This document shows positions 61,667 to 64,000 of a stretch of DNA of 64,000 bases, in pieces (position 1 is the stretch's first letter; every line of letters starts with the position of its first letter). The DNA comes from Allomuricauda sp. F6463D. Its GTDB lineage: Bacteria > Bacteroidota > Bacteroidia > Flavobacteriales > Flavobacteriaceae. A model generated the notes under the pieces. The model saw only the letters and a list, made by a program, of their open reading frames with translations, made no database searches and had not been told where the DNA came from. The stretch is from the NCBI RefSeq assembly GCF_023015965.1, contig NZ_JALKAN010000001.1, forward strand, positions 1,820,160 through 1,884,159. Direction: 5' to 3'. A program made the position numbers and the translations under genes.

Positions 61667-61686
61667 TTCACTTTATTGGATAGGAC

Positions 61687-64000
61687 ATGAACACAGAAGT
61701 TTTTGCTGCCAGACACATAGGCATTACAGAGAGAGACTTGCCCCGCATGCTCGAAACCATTGGGGTAAAAAGTATGGAACAGCTCATTTATGAGACAATT
61801 CCAGATGACATTAAATTAGGAACACCTTTAGATCTTCCTAAAGGAATCAGTGAGCACCAGTTCTTAAGCCACTTGAGCGAACTGGCCAAGAAAAATAAAG
61901 TTTTCAAAAGCTATATTGGTCTAGGCTACCATGAGTCGCTGACACCTTCCGTTATAAAACGAAACATCTTGGAAAACCCAGGATGGTACACGGCCTACAC
62001 ACCATACCAAGCTGAGATTGCCCAAGGTAGACTAGAAGCTCTCTTAAACTTCCAGACCGTGATCAGTGATCTTACTGGAATGGAGATTGCCAACGCATCA
62101 CTTTTGGACGAAAGCACAGCTGCCGCGGAAGCCATGAGCATGCTGTTTGAACTTCGTAGCCGCCAACAAAAAAAGGATGGCACTGTAAAATTCTTTGTTT
62201 CCGAAGAAATACTCCCCCAAACCATGAGTTTGCTCCAAACACGAGCTTTACCTTTAGGTATAGCGTTAGTGGTGGGTAATCACGAAACCTTCGATTTTTC
62301 CGAAGGTTATTATGGCGCGTTGTTGCAATACCCTGGTAAACATGGGCAAGTAAACGACTATGCCTCCTTTGTTGAAAAAGCCAAGGAAAACGATATTAAA
62401 GTTGCCGTTGCTGCAGATATTTTGAGTTTAGCGATGCTCACCCCTCCAGGAGAATGGGGTGTGGATGCAGTGGTTGGAACCACACAACGATTTGGGATTC
62501 CACTGGGTTATGGTGGGCCACATGCTGCATTTTTCGCAACCAAAGAAGCCTATAAAAGAAACATTCCCGGAAGAATAATCGGAATTACAAAAGACACCGA
62601 TGGCAACCCCGCTCTGCGTATGGCTCTACAGACTAGGGAACAGCACATTAAAAGGGACAAGGCAACTTCCAACATCTGTACCGCTCAGGTGCTTTTGGCC
62701 GTCATGGCTGGAATGTACGCAGTATATCACGGACCAGAAGGTTTGAAATTCATCGCCGGAAAAGTTCATGATAATACTAAAAAATTAGCCAAAACCTTAG
62801 AAGCTTACGGATTTGAACAACTGAACAGCGCTTATTTTGACACTATTCAGATAAAAGCCAAAGATTTAGAGCGACTAAAAGAGGCAACAGAGAACAAGGG
62901 CATCAACTTATATTATGTCGATGATTCAACGGTTTCCATCTCCTTGAACGAAGCCGTTTCCGAAGATGACTTAAATACTTTGGTTTCATGCTTTTTGGAG
63001 TCACAAGACCTAAAAGAAAAATCTTTGGAAGAAATAGATTTAGGTGAAGCCATTCCATCAAATCTACAAAGACGAACTCCTTTTATGGAGCACCAAGTAT
63101 TCAATTCCTATCACTCTGAAACAGAATTGATGCGTTATATTAAAAAATTGGAGCGCAAAGATTTAGCATTGAACCACTCCATGATCTCTTTAGGCAGCTG
63201 TACCATGAAATTGAATGCAGCTTCGGAAATGCTGCCATTAAGTTGGCCAGAATGGGGCAACCTGCATCCATTTGCACCAATAAATCAGGCCGAAGGATAC
63301 CAGGAAATGTTAAAATCTCTGGAAGAACAGTTAAATGTAATTACAGGATTTTCAGCAACATCACTGCAGCCAAATTCAGGAGCTCAAGGAGAATATGCCG
63401 GATTAATGGTTATCCGAGCTTATCACGAATCGAGAGGCGAAAGTCACCGAAACATATGCCTCATTCCTGCATCGGCACATGGAACAAACCCGGCGTCGGC
63501 AGTAATGGCAGGCATGAAAGTAGTGGTCACCAAAACTGATGACAAAGGAAACATCGATATGGACGATTTGGTGGAAAAGGCGGAACAGCATGCGGAAAAC
63601 TTAGCCGCATTAATGGTCACCTATCCTTCAACCCATGGCGTTTTTGAGTCATCCATAAAACAAATCACAAAACTAATTCACGATAATGGTGGACAGGTTT
63701 ACATGGATGGCGCCAATATGAACGCACAGGTAGGATTAACCAATCCCGCTACTATCGGGGCTGACGTATGCCATCTCAACCTACACAAAACATTCGCAAT
63801 CCCTCATGGAGGCGGAGGCCCTGGAGTGGGACCAATTTGTGTTGCAGAACAATTAAAACCTTTTTTGCCTTCTAATCCTGTAATTACCACTGGTGGAAAT
63901 AAAGCTATTACAGCGATTTCTGGTGCACCATGGGGTAGTTCGTTGGTGTGCTTAATTTCTTATGGCTATATAAAAATGTTAGGTGCCGAAGGACTTACGA
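61687..64000 (+). CDS. gcvP: glycine dehydrogenase (aminomethyl-transferring), partial
   Basis: The frame is open from the ATG at 61687 to the window end, 771 codons of an expected 950 or so, so the 3' end is missing. This is the homodimer-type P protein of the glycine cleavage system, which decarboxylates glycine and passes the aminomethyl group to the lipoyl arm of GcvH. The start MNTEVFAARHIGITERDL, YTAYTPYQAEIAQGRLEAL, GVDAVVGTTQRFGIP and SLGSCTMKLN fit. The PLP lysine is Lys701 in NLHKTFAIPHGGGGPG. gcvT and gcvH are not in view. Confidence 0.96.
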   Translation, partial: MNTEVFAARHIGITERDLPRMLETIGVKSMEQLIYETIPDDIKLGTPLDLPKGISEHQFLSHLSELAKKNKVFKSYIGLGYHESLTPSVIKRNILENPGWYTAYTPYQAEIAQGRLEALLNFQTVISDLTGMEIANASLLDESTAAAEAMSMLFELRSRQQKKDGTVKFFVSEEILPQTMSLLQTRALPLGIALVVGNHETFDFSEGYYGALLQYPGKHGQVNDYASFVEKAKENDIKVAVAADILSLAMLTPPGEWGVDAVVGTTQRFGIPLGYGGPHAAFFATKEAYKRNIPGRIIGITKDTDGNPALRMALQTREQHIKRDKATSNICTAQVLLAVMAGMYAVYHGPEGLKFIAGKVHDNTKKLAKTLEAYGFEQLNSAYFDTIQIKAKDLERLKEATENKGINLYYVDDSTVSISLNEAVSEDDLNTLVSCFLESQDLKEKSLEEIDLGEAIPSNLQRRTPFMEHQVFNSYHSETELMRYIKKLERKDLALNHSMISLGSCTMKLNAASEMLPLSWPEWGNLHPFAPINQAEGYQEMLKSLEEQLNVITGFSATSLQPNSGAQGEYAGLMVIRAYHESRGESHRNICLIPASAHGTNPASAVMAGMKVVVTKTDDKGNIDMDDLVEKAEQHAENLAALMVTYPSTHGVFESSIKQITKLIHDNGGQVYMDGANMNAQVGLTNPATIGADVCHLNLHKTFAIPHGGGGPGVGPICVAEQLKPFLPSNPVITTGGNKAITAISGAPWGSSLVCLISYGYIKMLGAEGLT

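Overview
The window is chromosomal DNA of a member of the Flavobacteriaceae (phylum Bacteroidota), probably a marine genus close to Muricauda, Maribacter or Zobellia. The family-level assignment rests on several things: a SusC/SusD pair, promoters of the Bacteroidota form TTG-N19-23-TAnnTTTG, cysteine-free versions of ribosomal proteins S4 and S14 with a one-cysteine L36, a fused hypoxanthine phosphoribosyltransferase-adenylate kinase, and the order rplQ-carA-eno next to citrate synthase. The genus is only a guess. I see no tRNA, rRNA, CRISPR array, insertion sequence or prophage.

Layout. 1-3.8 kb: small hypothetical genes, a possible antitoxin remnant, a membrane protein and two amidinotransferase-fold hydrolases (CtlX and a DDAH-like enzyme). 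3.8-9.5 kb: central metabolism on the minus strand (gltA, a starch/glycogen synthase, eno, carA). 9.5-26.8 kb: one continuous minus-strand str-S10-spc-alpha ribosomal block, rpsL to rplQ, including fusA, secY, infA, rpoA and the short genes rpmJ and rpmD. It lacks tuf, adk and map at the positions where other bacteria often have them. A near-perfect promoter lies upstream of rpsL and a strong terminator downstream of rplQ. 27.2-33.2 kb: a plus-strand SusC-SusD-lipoprotein uptake operon without any visible degradative enzyme, closed by a strong terminator. 33.2-35.4 kb: an exported protein and a lipoprotein of the arylsulfotransferase type.

35.4-45.3 kb: housekeeping genes (rlmB, a rhomboid protease, rarA, yjjG, radC) mixed with an envelope cluster (lipoprotein, DUF5723-like barrel, periplasmic protein). 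It also holds two proteins that keep the fold of an enzyme family but appear to have lost its catalytic residues: a polysaccharide-deacetylase-like protein and an Mpl-like Mur ligase that also lacks its C-terminal domain. 45.4-50.1 kb: cupin, an SDR with a substituted active site, a CPBP protease, a LytTR two-component pair and small envelope proteins. 50.2-57 kb: obgE, hpt-adk fusion, purK, purE, a tandem pair of three-helix membrane proteins each with an EF-hand-like loop, and an M3 oligopeptidase. 57-64 kb: a multi-PAS histidine kinase translationally coupled to a receiver-only protein, an ECF-like sigma factor with a small HxxxCxxC protein, a UbiA-like membrane protein and gcvP, which runs off the window end.

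Most of the window is core genome. The best candidates for new biology are the Mpl-like pseudoenzyme, which has its own consensus promoter, the deacetylase-like pseudoenzyme 1.2 kb away, the EF-hand membrane pair, and possible RNA structures in the ribosomal operon (rpsJ-rplC gap and rpsL leader).
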